Of a DNA stretch of 64,000 nucleotides, positions 34,213-43,149 are shown piece by piece; position 1 is the first letter of the stretch, and each line of letters starts with the position of its first letter. A program made the translations under genes and the position numbers. The DNA is taken from contig NZ_JAFEUU010000011.1 in NCBI RefSeq assembly GCF_017355885.1, positions 1 through 64,000 of the forward strand, given 5' to 3'. The notes beneath the pieces are model-generated. The model worked only from the letters and a program-made list of their open reading frames with translations, ran no database searches and was not told the DNA's origin. Source of the stretch: Sabulicella rubraurantiaca (GTDB lineage: Bacteria > Pseudomonadota > Alphaproteobacteria > Acetobacterales > Acetobacteraceae).

Positions 34213-34805
34213 TGCGCGGCGCGATGCTTCCGGCGGCGGCCCTTCTGGCCGCCGCCTTTTCCTTTCCCGCCCCCGCACAGGACGCCACGCGCGGCGCCGC
34301 GGTGGCGGAAGCGCGGCAATGCCAGGCGTGCCATGGTCCCCAAGGCCGCAGCGAGATCCCCGAGATGCCGTCCCTGGCTGGGCAGCAGGAGGATTTCGTG
34401 ACCATGCAGCTCATCCTGTTCCGCGAAGGGCTGCGGCGCGTCCCCGCCATGACGGAGGCGGCGCGCGGCCTTACGGATACCGAGGCGCAGGATCTTGCGG
34501 CGTATTTCTCCTCGCTCCCTTCAGGACCGAAGCCGGATCGCGGCAGTCCCGACCCGGCGCTGATGGCGCGTGGCGGAGAGGTCGCGGCTTCGCGCAACTG
34601 CAATGCCTGCCACCTGCCCAATTTTGCCGGGCGCGCCAACGTGCCGCGGGTGAACCACCAGCGCGAGGACTACCTCCTCCATACCCTCACCGAATACCGG
34701 GATGGGGTACGGGTGGGGGCCGACACGCAGATGAACGGGCTGCTCTACGGCCTCACGGATTACGATCTCCGCGCCGTGGCGCATTTCCTGGCGCATCAGG
34801 AATAA
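34212..34805 (+). CDS. di-heme cytochrome c
   Basis: The 197-residue product has a signal peptide (MRGAMLPAAALLAAAFSFPA) and two heme-attachment motifs: CQACH at 37-41 and CNACH at 130-134. The two halves each look like a small class I cytochrome c (cytochrome c4 type). The ATG overlaps the dehydrogenase stop by 1 nt, so it is the likely electron acceptor of that enzyme, passing electrons toward the terminal oxidase. Maturation would need the System I machinery of which ccmAB are found elsewhere in this window. Confidence 0.92.
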   Translation: MRGAMLPAAALLAAAFSFPAPAQDATRGAAVAEARQCQACHGPQGRSEIPEMPSLAGQQEDFVTMQLILFREGLRRVPAMTEAARGLTDTEAQDLAAYFSSLPSGPKPDRGSPDPALMARGGEVAASRNCNACHLPNFAGRANVPRVNHQREDYLLHTLTEYRDGVRVGADTQMNGLLYGLTDYDLRAVAHFLAHQE

Positions 34806-34847
34806 GGCCTTGTTCCGGGCTGGGTGCGGCCCGACATGGGCCGGACC

Positions 34848-36284
34848 ATGCCGATTCCCTTTGACAACAGCTACGCCCGCCTTCCGGAACGCTTCTATGT
34901 GAAGCAGGCGGGCACGCCGGTCGCGGCGCCGCGCCTCCTCAAGCTCAATCGCCGCCTCGCCGCGGAGATGGGGCTGGACGCAGGATGGCTCGCCTCGCCT
35001 GACGGCGTGGCAGCGCTGGCGGGCAGTGCGGTGCCGGAGGGGGCGGAGCCGCTGGCCCAGGCCTACGCCGGGCACCAGTTCGGCGGCTTTTCCCCGTCCT
35101 TGGGCGACGGGCGGGCGCTGCTGCTCGGAGAGGTGGTGACGCCGGATGGGCGGCGCCTGGATCTTCACCTGAAGGGATCGGGGCCGACGCCCTTCTCCCG
35201 CCGGGGCGACGGGAGAGCCGCCGTCGGGCCGGTGCTGCGCGAATACGTGGTCTCAGAGGCGATGGAGGCATTCGGCATCCCGACCACACGCTCCCTGGCT
35301 GCCGTGGCGACGGGCGAGCCGGTCTATCGCGAAAAGCCCCTGCCCGGCGCCGTGCTGACGCGCGTCGCCGCCAGCCATATCCGCGTCGGCACCTTCCAGT
35401 ACTTTGCCGCGCGCAACGACGTCGAGGCGGTGCGGATCCTGGCCGACCACGCCATCGCCCGCCACGATCCGGCGGCGGCCGAAAGCCCCGAGCCGTATGT
35501 TGCCTTCCTGGAAGGCGTGGCGCGGCGTCAGGCTTCTCTGGTCGCGCAATGGCTGCTGGTCGGCTTCATCCATGGCGTAATGAACACGGACAACACGACG
35601 ATCTCGGGCGAGACGATCGATTACGGCCCCTGCGCCTTTCTCGACGCCTACCACCCGGACACGGTGTTCTCCTCGATCGACCATGGTGGGCGCTACGCCT
35701 ACGGCCAGCAGCCGCGCATCATGCTCTGGAACCTGACCCGGCTGGCCGAGGCACTGCTGCCATTGCTGGCCGAGACCGAGGAAGCGGCGATCGAGCGCGC
35801 CCAGGCCGCGCTGGACGCCTACGCGCCGCGCTTCAACGCCGAATACCGCGCCGGATTGGCCCGCAAGCTGGGGCTGCGGGAGCCGGACAACGAACTGGCC
35901 GATGAGCTGCTGCGCCGCATGGCCGCGAACGAGGCGGATTTCACCCTCACCTTCCGCCGCCTGGACGACAATGCGCGCGAGTTGTTTCGCGACCCCGGCG
36001 CCTTCGATTCCTGGGCGGAGGGCTGGCGGGCCCGTGTGGCGGCCGAGGCGATGGATCCCAGCGAGCGTCGCGCCATGATGCGGCAGGCCAACCCTGCCCG
36101 CATCCCGCGCAACCACAAGGTGGAGGAGGCCCTGACGGCGGCGGTGGAGCGCGATGACCTCGAGCCCTTCGAGGCGCTGCTGCGCGCCCTGGAGCGCCCC
36201 TTCGAGGACGATCCGCGCTTCGATGCCTATGCCCTGCCGCCCCAGCCAGAGCAGCGGGTCCTGGCGACATTTTGTGGCACCTGA
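34848..36284 (+). CDS. selO: SelO family protein AMPylase (YdiU)
   Basis: SelO is a pseudokinase-fold enzyme that transfers AMP to Ser/Thr/Tyr of proteins in oxidative stress. The 478-residue product has [41 protein letters not shown] (nucleotide loop), [20 protein letters not shown] and the metal-binding [11 protein letters not shown] with [10 protein letters not shown]. The penultimate-region cysteine at the end (ATFCGT) matches the conserved C-terminal Cys/Sec. The start was taken at [17 protein letters not shown]; an ATG four codons upstream is possible. It runs in the same direction as the pqq genes but 42 bp after the cytochrome. Confidence 0.93.
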   Translation: MPIPFDNSYARLPERFYVKQAGTPVAAPRLLKLNRRLAAEMGLDAGWLASPDGVAALAGSAVPEGAEPLAQAYAGHQFGGFSPSLGDGRALLLGEVVTPDGRRLDLHLKGSGPTPFSRRGDGRAAVGPVLREYVVSEAMEAFGIPTTRSLAAVATGEPVYREKPLPGAVLTRVAASHIRVGTFQYFAARNDVEAVRILADHAIARHDPAAAESPEPYVAFLEGVARRQASLVAQWLLVGFIHGVMNTDNTTISGETIDYGPCAFLDAYHPDTVFSSIDHGGRYAYGQQPRIMLWNLTRLAEALLPLLAETEEAAIERAQAALDAYAPRFNAEYRAGLARKLGLREPDNELADELLRRMAANEADFTLTFRRLDDNARELFRDPGAFDSWAEGWRARVAAEAMDPSERRAMMRQANPARIPRNHKVEEALTAAVERDDLEPFEALLRALERPFEDDPRFDAYALPPQPEQRVLATFCGT

Positions 36285-36303
36285 ACAGTGAACCATTGTA
36301 TCT

Positions 36304-36326
36304 TTCCAGCGTTGTCATAGCTGGAA
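36304..36326. promoter_or_regulatory. inverted repeat upstream of the epimerase gene
   Basis: TTCCAGC and GCTGGAA (perfect 7-bp arms) flank a 9-nt centre (GTTGTCATA) in the 80-bp gap between selO and the epimerase. There is no T tract, so it is not a normal terminator. It may be an operator or a weak hairpin ending selO. No protein can be named for it. Confidence 0.35.
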
Positions 36327-36364
36327 GCTGACGGCGCAACGGACGCCGCATCCGGGGAGTGGCA

Positions 36365-37297
36365 ATGGCCCTGTATCTCGTGACTGGCGGAGCCGGATTC
36401 ATCGGTTCCCACCTGATTGATGCCCTGCTCGCGCAGGGCCATGCCGTGCGCGTGCTGGACGACCTGTCCACCGGAAAGCGCAGCAATCTCGATGGGCGCG
36501 CCGAGCTCGTGGTGGGCGACGTGGCGGATGCCGCGCTGGTGCGCCGAGCGACCGAGGGCGCGGCGGGGGTGTTCCACCTTGCCGCCATCGCCTCCGTGCA
36601 GCGCTCCAATGAGGATTGGTGCGGCACCCACCGCACCAATTTGTCCGGCACCGTCGCGGTGCTGGACGCGGCGCGGGGCGCGGGCGCCATCCCGGTGGTC
36701 TATGCCTCCTCCGCCGCCATCTATGGCGACCAAGGTGAGGGCCGCATCGCCGAGACGGCGACGCCGCGCCCACAAACCGCCTATGGCGCCGACAAGCTGG
36801 GCTCCGAGCTCCACGCCTCCGTGGCCTGGGGGGTGCATCGCGTGCCGACGCTCGGCTTCCGCTTCTTCAACGTCTATGGGCCGCGCCAGGACCCGCATTC
36901 GCCCTATTCGGGCGTCATCTCCATCTTCGCCTCGCGTGCCGTTTCGGGGCAGCCCGTCACGATCAACGGCGACGGCTTGCAGTCGCGCGACTTCATCCAT
37001 GTCTCCGACGTGGTGCGGGGCCTGCTCGCCGGGATGCGCAGCCTTGGGGAAGCGCCGCGCGCCGAAGTGCTGAACCTGTGCACCGGCCGCAGCACCACGC
37101 TGCTCGACCTCGTCGCGGCGCTGGGGCGCGTCACCGGGCGGAACCTGGCGGCGAGCCACGGACCGGCGCGGCTGGGCGACATCCGGACTTCGCTAGGTGA
37201 CCCGACGCGCACCGAAGCGGCGCTGGGCATCACCGCGCAGCTGGGCCTGGATGAGGGGCTGCAGACCCTGATCGAGCCGGCACGCCACGCCGCCTGA
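36365..37297 (+). CDS. NAD-dependent epimerase/dehydratase (UDP-sugar type)
   Basis: The 310-residue product is an extended SDR. It has the NAD motif TGGAGFIGSHL at 7-17, YASSAAIYGD (catalytic Ser), YGADKLGSE (Tyr and Lys) and FRFFNVYGPRQDP. These match UDP-glucose 4-epimerase and related UDP-sugar epimerases; the product sugar is not fixed. The ATG has GGGGAG upstream. A GC-rich hairpin separates it from convergent rarA. Confidence 0.9.
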   Translation: MALYLVTGGAGFIGSHLIDALLAQGHAVRVLDDLSTGKRSNLDGRAELVVGDVADAALVRRATEGAAGVFHLAAIASVQRSNEDWCGTHRTNLSGTVAVLDAARGAGAIPVVYASSAAIYGDQGEGRIAETATPRPQTAYGADKLGSELHASVAWGVHRVPTLGFRFFNVYGPRQDPHSPYSGVISIFASRAVSGQPVTINGDGLQSRDFIHVSDVVRGLLAGMRSLGEAPRAEVLNLCTGRSTTLLDLVAALGRVTGRNLAASHGPARLGDIRTSLGDPTRTEAALGITAQLGLDEGLQTLIEPARHAA

Positions 37298-37301
37298 TCC
37301 G

Positions 37302-37320
37302 GGCGGGGCTCAGCCCCGCC
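37302..37320. terminator. GC hairpin between epimerase and rarA
   Basis: GGCGGGGC / GCCCCGCC pair perfectly (8 bp) around a TCA loop, which is also the complement of the rarA stop codon. It sits between two convergent genes, where a two-way terminator is expected. There is no T run, so termination efficiency is uncertain. Confidence 0.4.
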
Positions 37321-38638
37321 GTCGCGCCCATTCACGCATGCGGCGGGCGATCTCCTTCTCCGCGCCGCGCTCGGTGGGCTGGTAGAGTTCGGCGCGCGCC
37401 ATGCCTTCCGGGAAGTAGTCCTGGCCGGAGAAGGCATCCTCCGCATCGTGGTCGTACTCGTATCCTGCGCCGTAGCCGAGCGACTTCATCAGCTTGGTCG
37501 GCGCGTTGAGGATATGCGCCGGCGGCATGAGCGAGCCGGTTTCCCGCGCCAGCGACTGCGCCGCCTTCCAGGCGACATAGACGGCGTTGCTCTTCGGCGC
37601 GGTGGCAAGGTGGACGACAAGCTGCGCCAGCCCAAGCTCGCCCTCCGGGCTGCCCAGCCGCTCGTAGCTTTCCCAGGCGGCGAGGGCGAGCGGCAGCGCG
37701 GAGGGATCCGCCATGCCCACATCCTCCGCCGCGAAGCGCGCGAGGCGGCGGGCGATGTAGCGCGGGTCCTCGCCCCCGTGGACCATGCGCGCGAACCAGT
37801 ACAGCGCCGCATCGGGGTCGGAGCCGCGCATGGACTTATGAAGGGCCGAGATGAGGTTGTAGTGCTCCTCCCGGTCCTTGTCGTAGAGCGCGGCGCGCTT
37901 CGCGAGCAGGGATTGCAGCCCTGTCTCGTCCAGCTTCGGCGCGTCCGGCAGTGCCAGGACCTGCTCGGCGAGGTTCAGCGCATAGCGCCCGTCGCCATCC
38001 GCCATCGCGCGCAGCAGGGCGCGCGCTTCCGGCGTCAGCGGAAGGCTGCGGCCTTCCAGCGCTTCCGCGCGGCTCAGCAGGCTTTCGATCGCGCCGTCAT
38101 CCAGCCGCTTCAGCACCAGCACCTGGCAGCGCGACAGCAGCGCCCCGTTCAGCGCGAAGCTCGGGTTCTCCGTGGTGGCGCCGACCAGCGTCACCGTCCC
38201 GTCCTCCACCACCGGCAGGAACCCGTCCTGCTGGGCGCGATTGAAGCGGTGCACCTCATCCACGAAGAGCAGGGTACGCCGCCCGGCGCGGCGGCGGGCC
38301 CGCGCCTCCTCGAAGGCCCGCTTCAGATCCGCCACACCGGAGAACACGGCCGAGAGGGAGACGAACTCCAGCCCTGCCGCCTCGGCCAGCAGCCGGGCGA
38401 TGGTGGTCTTGCCCACCCCCGGCGGCCCCCAGAGGATCAGCGACGGCAGCGTCCCGCGCGCCAGCATGCGCGACAGCGTGCCCTCGGGGCCGAGCAGATG
38501 CTCCTGTCCTGCCACCTCCTCCAGCTTCCGGGGACGCAGCCTATCGGCCAGGGGGGCGCCTTCCGCCGGAGCCTGGGGCGCGGTGGGCGGGGGGCCGAAC
38601 AGGTCATCGGCGATTTCGGGCTGACGGCGCGACGCCAT
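37310..38638 (-). CDS. rarA: replication-associated recombination protein RarA
   Basis: RarA (MgsA) is an AAA+ ATPase related to clamp loaders that acts at stalled replication forks. The 442-residue protein has Walker A GPPGVGKTT, Walker B LLFVDEVHRFN, sensor region VGATTENPSFALNGALLSRC and the C-terminal tetramerisation part with ILNAPTKLMKSLGYG. The N-terminal segment has PLADRLRPRKLEEVAGQEHLLG, the usual start of the ATPase region. Confidence 0.95.
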   Translation of the reverse strand: MASRRQPEIADDLFGPPPTAPQAPAEGAPLADRLRPRKLEEVAGQEHLLGPEGTLSRMLARGTLPSLILWGPPGVGKTTIARLLAEAAGLEFVSLSAVFSGVADLKRAFEEARARRRAGRRTLLFVDEVHRFNRAQQDGFLPVVEDGTVTLVGATTENPSFALNGALLSRCQVLVLKRLDDGAIESLLSRAEALEGRSLPLTPEARALLRAMADGDGRYALNLAEQVLALPDAPKLDETGLQSLLAKRAALYDKDREEHYNLISALHKSMRGSDPDAALYWFARMVHGGEDPRYIARRLARFAAEDVGMADPSALPLALAAWESYERLGSPEGELGLAQLVVHLATAPKSNAVYVAWKAAQSLARETGSLMPPAHILNAPTKLMKSLGYGAGYEYDHDAEDAFSGQDYFPEGMARAELYQPTERGAEKEIARRMREWARRRG

Positions 38639-38676
38639 TGGGTCACACTACTCCGCAAGGAACAGCGAGGAAACGC

Positions 38677-39633
38677 ATGACCACCAGACGTGGCGTCCTG
38701 GCCGCGGCTTCGTTCGCGCTCGCCGCGCCGGCCCTGGCGCAGCCCCGGCAGATCCGGCTGATCGTCTCCTTTCCGCCGGGGGGCTCCACGGACATCCTGG
38801 CGCGTCTGGTCGCCCCGGTGATGGAGCGGCACCTCAACGCCACGTTGGTGGTCGAGAATCGCGGTGGCGCGAATGGCGCCGTGGGCATGGGGGCGCTGGC
38901 GCAGTCCGCGCCGGACGGCAACACCTTCGGGCTCGACGCGGGCGGGGCAGCCACGAACCCGCACCTGATGCGCGGGCTGGGCTTCGACTACGCCACCGCC
39001 TTCGCGCCGGTGACGCGCATGACCATCCTCCCCGCCCTGCTGGTGGTACGGAGCGAGGCGCCGCAGCGCGACTTCGCACAATTCGTCGCACATATGCGCG
39101 CCAATCCGGGGCGTGAGAGCTACGGCTCCTCGGGCGTAGGCACCGGTTCCCACCTCGCCTCGGCGCTGCTGATGCGGCGCGCGGGGCTGGAGGCGACGCA
39201 TGTGCCGTTCCGCGGCGGGGCAGACCAGCTGACCGCGCTCCGGCGTGGCGATACGCTCTTCACCTTCTCCACCATCCCGACCATCGCGGGTGGCATCCGC
39301 GATGGGGCGATCCGTCCCCTCGCCGCCTCTACCCCCGACCGGGCCAGCGCCTATCCGGACGTGCCGACCGTGGCCGAGTCCGGCATTCCCGGCTTCGGCG
39401 TCTACGACTTCCACGCCCTCTACGCGCCCGCCGGCACGCCGGCGGAGCATGTGGAGCGCATGGCGGCGGCCGGCGTTGCCGCTATGCGGACGGAGGAGTT
39501 GCGCGGACGCTTCAACCAGCTTGGTCTGGAACCCGCCGCCGAGGGCACCGCCGCCTTCGCCAGCTTCCTCACGCAGCAGCGGGACCGCATGGGCGCGCTC
39601 ATCCGCGAGGAGGGCATTCGCCTGGAGGGCTGA
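38677..39633 (+). CDS. tripartite tricarboxylate transporter (Bug) binding protein 1
   Basis: The 318-residue product has a short signal peptide (RRGVLAAASFALAAPALAQ) and the TctC/Bug fold: RLIVSFPPGGSTDILARLV, VVENRGGANGAVGM, SYGSSGVGTGSHLA and MRRAGLEATHVPFRGGADQL. These are periplasmic solute receptors, usually for carboxylates. No TctA/TctB membrane genes are nearby, so the receptor is an orphan. It diverges from rarA over 38 bp and leads a run of three paralogs. Confidence 0.92.
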   Translation: MTTRRGVLAAASFALAAPALAQPRQIRLIVSFPPGGSTDILARLVAPVMERHLNATLVVENRGGANGAVGMGALAQSAPDGNTFGLDAGGAATNPHLMRGLGFDYATAFAPVTRMTILPALLVVRSEAPQRDFAQFVAHMRANPGRESYGSSGVGTGSHLASALLMRRAGLEATHVPFRGGADQLTALRRGDTLFTFSTIPTIAGGIRDGAIRPLAASTPDRASAYPDVPTVAESGIPGFGVYDFHALYAPAGTPAEHVERMAAAGVAAMRTEELRGRFNQLGLEPAAEGTAAFASFLTQQRDRMGALIREEGIRLEG

Positions 39634-39684
39634 ACGCCGCGCGGCTGCGTGCTAACAACGCGGCAACGTCCGGGAGACCTCGAC

Positions 39685-40653
39685 ATGCAGCGCCGCGCGC
39701 TTCTCGCCACTATCGGGGCCGGTCTCGCCGCCCCGGCATTCGCCCAGGGCGCCGCTTGGGCGCCCACCCGTCCGATCCGCATCATCGCCGGCTGGCCCGG
39801 CGGCGGCTCGGCCGATGCGTCGCTGCGCCTGGTCGCCCCTCACATGCAGCAGGGGTTGGGCCAGCCCGTGGTGATCGAGAACCGGCCCGGCGCCTCCGGT
39901 TCCATCGGCGCGGCGGCGGTGGCGCAGGCACCGGCGGATGGGCACACGCTGCTCTTCGATGCGGCGGGGCAGGTTTCCAACCCCTTCCTGATGCGCGGCC
40001 TGTCCTTCGACTACCTGACCGCCTTCGCCCCCGTCACGGTCTTCGCGCTGTTGCCGAACCTGCTGGTGGTGCGCGCGGAGACACCGGTGCGGACGGTGCC
40101 CGAGCTCGTCGCCTATCTGCGCGCCAATCCGGGCGCGCCCTATGCCTCCACCGGCATCGGTATCGTCTCCCACCTTGCCGCCGTCATGTTCCTGACGCGC
40201 GAGCGGCTGGAGGCGACGCATGTTCCCTATCGCGCCAGCAACCAGTCCATCCCGGGGCTGCTGGCCGGCGAGACGGTCTTCACCTTCAACACCACCCCTC
40301 TCGCCGCGCCGCTGATCCGTGATGGGCGGCTGCGGGCGCTGGCGGTGACGACGCCGAGCCGCATCCCCGCCTTCCCCGACGTGCCCACCATGCAGGAACT
40401 CGGCTACGAGGGCTTCGCGATCAATGAGTGGCTCGGCCTCTTCGCGCCCGCAGGGACACCGCAGGCCGCGATCGAGCGCCACGCCGAGCTGGCCCATGTC
40501 GGCCTCGCCGACCCCGTGGTGCGGGAGCGTCACGCCAGCCTGGGCATGGAGATCGTCGCGGGCGGCCCCGCTGCCATGGCGCGCTTCCTGGCCGAAAGCC
40601 GCGAACGCGTCGGCAAGCTGATCCGCGACAACAACATCCGGCTGGAGGGCTGA
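39685..40653 (+). CDS. tripartite tricarboxylate transporter (Bug) binding protein 2
   Basis: The 322-residue paralog has a signal peptide (RRALLATIGAGLAAPAFAQ) and the Bug blocks RIIAGWPGGGSADASLRLV, VVIENRPGASGSIGAAAVAQ and RERLEATHVPYRASNQSI. Similar to its neighbours but clearly diverged, so the duplication is old or the ligands differ. It starts 51 bp after the first paralog and ends 4 bp before the third. Confidence 0.92.
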   Translation: MQRRALLATIGAGLAAPAFAQGAAWAPTRPIRIIAGWPGGGSADASLRLVAPHMQQGLGQPVVIENRPGASGSIGAAAVAQAPADGHTLLFDAAGQVSNPFLMRGLSFDYLTAFAPVTVFALLPNLLVVRAETPVRTVPELVAYLRANPGAPYASTGIGIVSHLAAVMFLTRERLEATHVPYRASNQSIPGLLAGETVFTFNTTPLAAPLIRDGRLRALAVTTPSRIPAFPDVPTMQELGYEGFAINEWLGLFAPAGTPQAAIERHAELAHVGLADPVVRERHASLGMEIVAGGPAAMARFLAESRERVGKLIRDNNIRLEG

Positions 40654-40657
40654 ACCC

Positions 40658-41614
40658 ATGCGTCGCCGTATCCTGCTCGGCTCGCTCCTCGCGACGCCGG
40701 CCCTCGCCCAGGCGCAATGGTCGCCGACGCGCACCATCCGCCTCGTCGCGCCCTATGCGCCCGGAGGTGGCGTGGACACCGCCGCGCGGCTGCTGGCCGG
40801 ACCGATGGGTGCCCTACTCGGCCAGACGGTGGTGGTGGAGAATCGTGGCGGCGCGGGCGGCTCCATCGGTGCGGCGGAAGTCGCGCGCGCGGCACCGGAC
40901 GGTCACACCGTCATGGTGGACGCGCTGGCGCACACGGTGAATCCGGCGCTGATGCGTGGCCTGCCCTTCGACTACGCCACCGCCTTCACCCCCATCTCGC
41001 AGATCCTGGTCTGGCCGCAGATCCTGATCGTCCACCCCTCCATGCCGGTGCGAAATCTGCAGGAGTTCGTGGCGCATGTGCGGGCGCGGCCGGGGCAGTT
41101 GTCCTACGGCTCCTCCGGCAATGCCACGGCGGCGCATCTCGCCTCCGCGCTTCTGCTCAGCCGCGCTGGGCTGGACATGACGCATGTGCCGTATCGCGGC
41201 GGGGCGCCGGCCTTGCAGGACCTCGTTGCCGGCAACATCGCCTTCGTGTTCGGCACGGTCGCCTCCTCGCTGCAGCTGGCGCAGGATGGCCGGGTGCGGG
41301 CCATTGCCGTTTCCTCGGCGCAGCGCATCGCCGGGCTGCCGGATGTCGGCACCGTCGCGGAGCAGGGCTTCCCTGGCTACGAGCTGAACGAGTGGAATGG
41401 GCTCTATGCCCCAGCCGGCCTGCCGGCGCCGGCCGTCGCGCGCTGGCACGAGGCGGTGCGTCATGCCCTGGCCGACACGGCGGTGCAGGCGCGGCTGAAC
41501 ACGCTGGGCGCCATTCCTCTCGGCTCGCCGCCCGAGGAATTCGCGCGCTATGTCCGTGCTCAGCGGGACGCGATGGCGACGCTGGTTCGCGACACACGCA
41601 TCACCATCGAGTGA
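40658..41614 (+). CDS. tripartite tricarboxylate transporter (Bug) binding protein 3
   Basis: The 318-residue third paralog has a signal peptide (RRRILLGSLLATPALAQ) and the same fold: RLVAPYAPGGGVDTAARLL, VVENRGGAGGSIGAAEVARA, LSYGSSGNATAAHLASAL and LDMTHVPYRGGAPALQ. It begins only 4 bp after the second, so these two are likely co-translated. A hairpin lies between its end and the convergent M20 peptidase. Confidence 0.92.
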   Translation: MRRRILLGSLLATPALAQAQWSPTRTIRLVAPYAPGGGVDTAARLLAGPMGALLGQTVVVENRGGAGGSIGAAEVARAAPDGHTVMVDALAHTVNPALMRGLPFDYATAFTPISQILVWPQILIVHPSMPVRNLQEFVAHVRARPGQLSYGSSGNATAAHLASALLLSRAGLDMTHVPYRGGAPALQDLVAGNIAFVFGTVASSLQLAQDGRVRAIAVSSAQRIAGLPDVGTVAEQGFPGYELNEWNGLYAPAGLPAPAVARWHEAVRHALADTAVQARLNTLGAIPLGSPPEEFARYVRAQRDAMATLVRDTRITIE

Positions 41615-41656
41615 GTGAAAGGCAGGGCGGGCCCTTTCGCCAGCCCCGTTCCGTAT

Positions 41657-41683
41657 GCCGTCGAGGGCCGACCGGTCGACGGC
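41657..41683. terminator. hairpin between Bug gene and M20 peptidase
   Basis: GCCGTCGA and TCGACGGC (perfect 8-bp arms, 41657-41664 and 41676-41683) enclose an 11-nt loop in the short convergent gap. No T run follows on either side. It is placed where a shared terminator would be. Confidence 0.4.
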
Positions 41684-41688
41684 GGCTC

Positions 41689-43086
41689 TCAAGCCTTGTC
41701 GCCCATGTCCCACCACATGCCGGCGAAGGCGATCAGGCCTTCGCGAGCGGGACCGGGCAGCAGGTGCTCGTCCGGTCCGTGCTGCTTGCAGCCATTGTAG
41801 GAGTGCGGCACCCAGACCAGCGGCACGCCGAGATTGTCCACGAAGACGTCGCCAGGTAGCCCGCCCGAGGAATTGGGGATCACCTGCACCCGCGTTCCGA
41901 GCGAGCGCTCCATGCTCTCCTGCGCCCAGCGCACCCAAGGATGGTCGGGCGCGGTGCGGCTGGCCGCCATGCGAAGCCCCGCATTCTCGATCGCCACATT
42001 CTGAAGCCCATGCGCGTCGAGGTGGCGGCGCAGCGCCCCGGCGAACTGCATCGGGTCGCTGTCCACCGTGTAGCGGATCTGGCAATGGGCGCGCGCATCG
42101 GGCGCCACCGCGTTCACGGGGTTCTCCGGCCGCCCGCTGACCATGGCGAGGATGATGAGGCTGTTCCAGCCATAGATCTTCTCGGCCGCGGTCAGCCCAG
42201 GCTCGCCCCAGTTCTCGTCCACCGTCGCGGCGTCGCCGCCGCCGCCCACAGGGCAGCCTTCGAGGACGCCGCGCACCGCCGCCGGCACGCCGTTCCTGGG
42301 CAGCCAGTCACGCACCAGGATCTTGCCGCTGCGATCCATCATCGTGCCGATGGCATGCGCCAGGATCACCGCCGGATCGGTGGTCAGCCCGCCCCAATGG
42401 CCGGAATGGACGCCGCCCTCGCGTAGCTTCACGACCAGGTCGAAATGGAAGGTGCCGCGCGTGCCAGTGGCGATGGTCGGCAGCGACGGGTCCACGCGCG
42501 GCCCATCCGAGGCGATCAGCACATCCGCCGCCAGCAGTTCCTTGTTCGCCGCCACGAACTCGCGAAGCCCCTTGGAGCCGCGCTCCTCCGCCATCTCGAT
42601 GACGAGCTTCACGTTGAAGCCGAGCTTTCCGCCCCGCGCCTCGATCACCGCTTCCAGCGCGAGAAGGTTGATGACGTGCTGGCCCTTGTTGTCGGCGGTG
42701 CCGCGCCCGTACCACTTGCCGTCCCGCTCGATCAGCTCCCAGGGGCGCAGGCCTTCGCTCCACTGCTCATCCAGGCCGCGCACCGTGTCGCCATGGCCGT
42801 AGAGCAGCACGGTGGGGCGCGACGGGTCCTCGATGCGCGTGCCGGCGAGGATGGGGCCGAAGCCCTGCACCGGGTTCTCATGGATCGACGTCTCGAAGCC
42901 CAGCCGCTTCAGCCAGGGAGTCAGGCCTTCCTCAAGGTAGCGGCGCAGATGCGGCTCGTAGCCGGGCTCCTGCGCCGTCGAGGGAATGGTGACGAGTTCG
43001 CCCAACAGGTTCCGCAGCCGCCCGGAATCGAAAATCGCCGCCGCCTTGTCGAGGGCTGCGCTTCGCGAAGTGTCGGCGTGGTTCAT
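41689..43086 (-). CDS. M20 family metallopeptidase
   Basis: The 465-residue product is a di-zinc M20 hydrolase. Visible are the first metal motif YGHGDTV near residue 95, the shared Asp in GRGTADNKGQH, the catalytic Glu-Glu in EMAEERGSKGL and the lid/dimer domain in the middle (GTFHFDLVVKLREGGVHSG). The C-terminal His is in NGCKQHGPDEH. M20 members cut dipeptides, N-acyl amino acids or similar amides; which one is not visible. It lies downstream of, and opposite to, the Bug genes. Confidence 0.9.
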   Translation of the reverse strand: MNHADTSRSAALDKAAAIFDSGRLRNLLGELVTIPSTAQEPGYEPHLRRYLEEGLTPWLKRLGFETSIHENPVQGFGPILAGTRIEDPSRPTVLLYGHGDTVRGLDEQWSEGLRPWELIERDGKWYGRGTADNKGQHVINLLALEAVIEARGGKLGFNVKLVIEMAEERGSKGLREFVAANKELLAADVLIASDGPRVDPSLPTIATGTRGTFHFDLVVKLREGGVHSGHWGGLTTDPAVILAHAIGTMMDRSGKILVRDWLPRNGVPAAVRGVLEGCPVGGGGDAATVDENWGEPGLTAAEKIYGWNSLIILAMVSGRPENPVNAVAPDARAHCQIRYTVDSDPMQFAGALRRHLDAHGLQNVAIENAGLRMAASRTAPDHPWVRWAQESMERSLGTRVQVIPNSSGGLPGDVFVDNLGVPLVWVPHSYNGCKQHGPDEHLLPGPAREGLIAFAGMWWDMGDKA

Positions 43087-43149
43087 TGGTGGGTCCTGCG
43101 TATGTGAGTGGCGGGAGAGTGTCGCGGCGGCCGTGCCGCGTCCAGGGAG

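Noticed and set aside
38677-41614. Recent triplication or mobile amplification of the Bug genes
   Set aside because: The three proteins share motifs but differ along their length and spacing; no direct repeats flank them.
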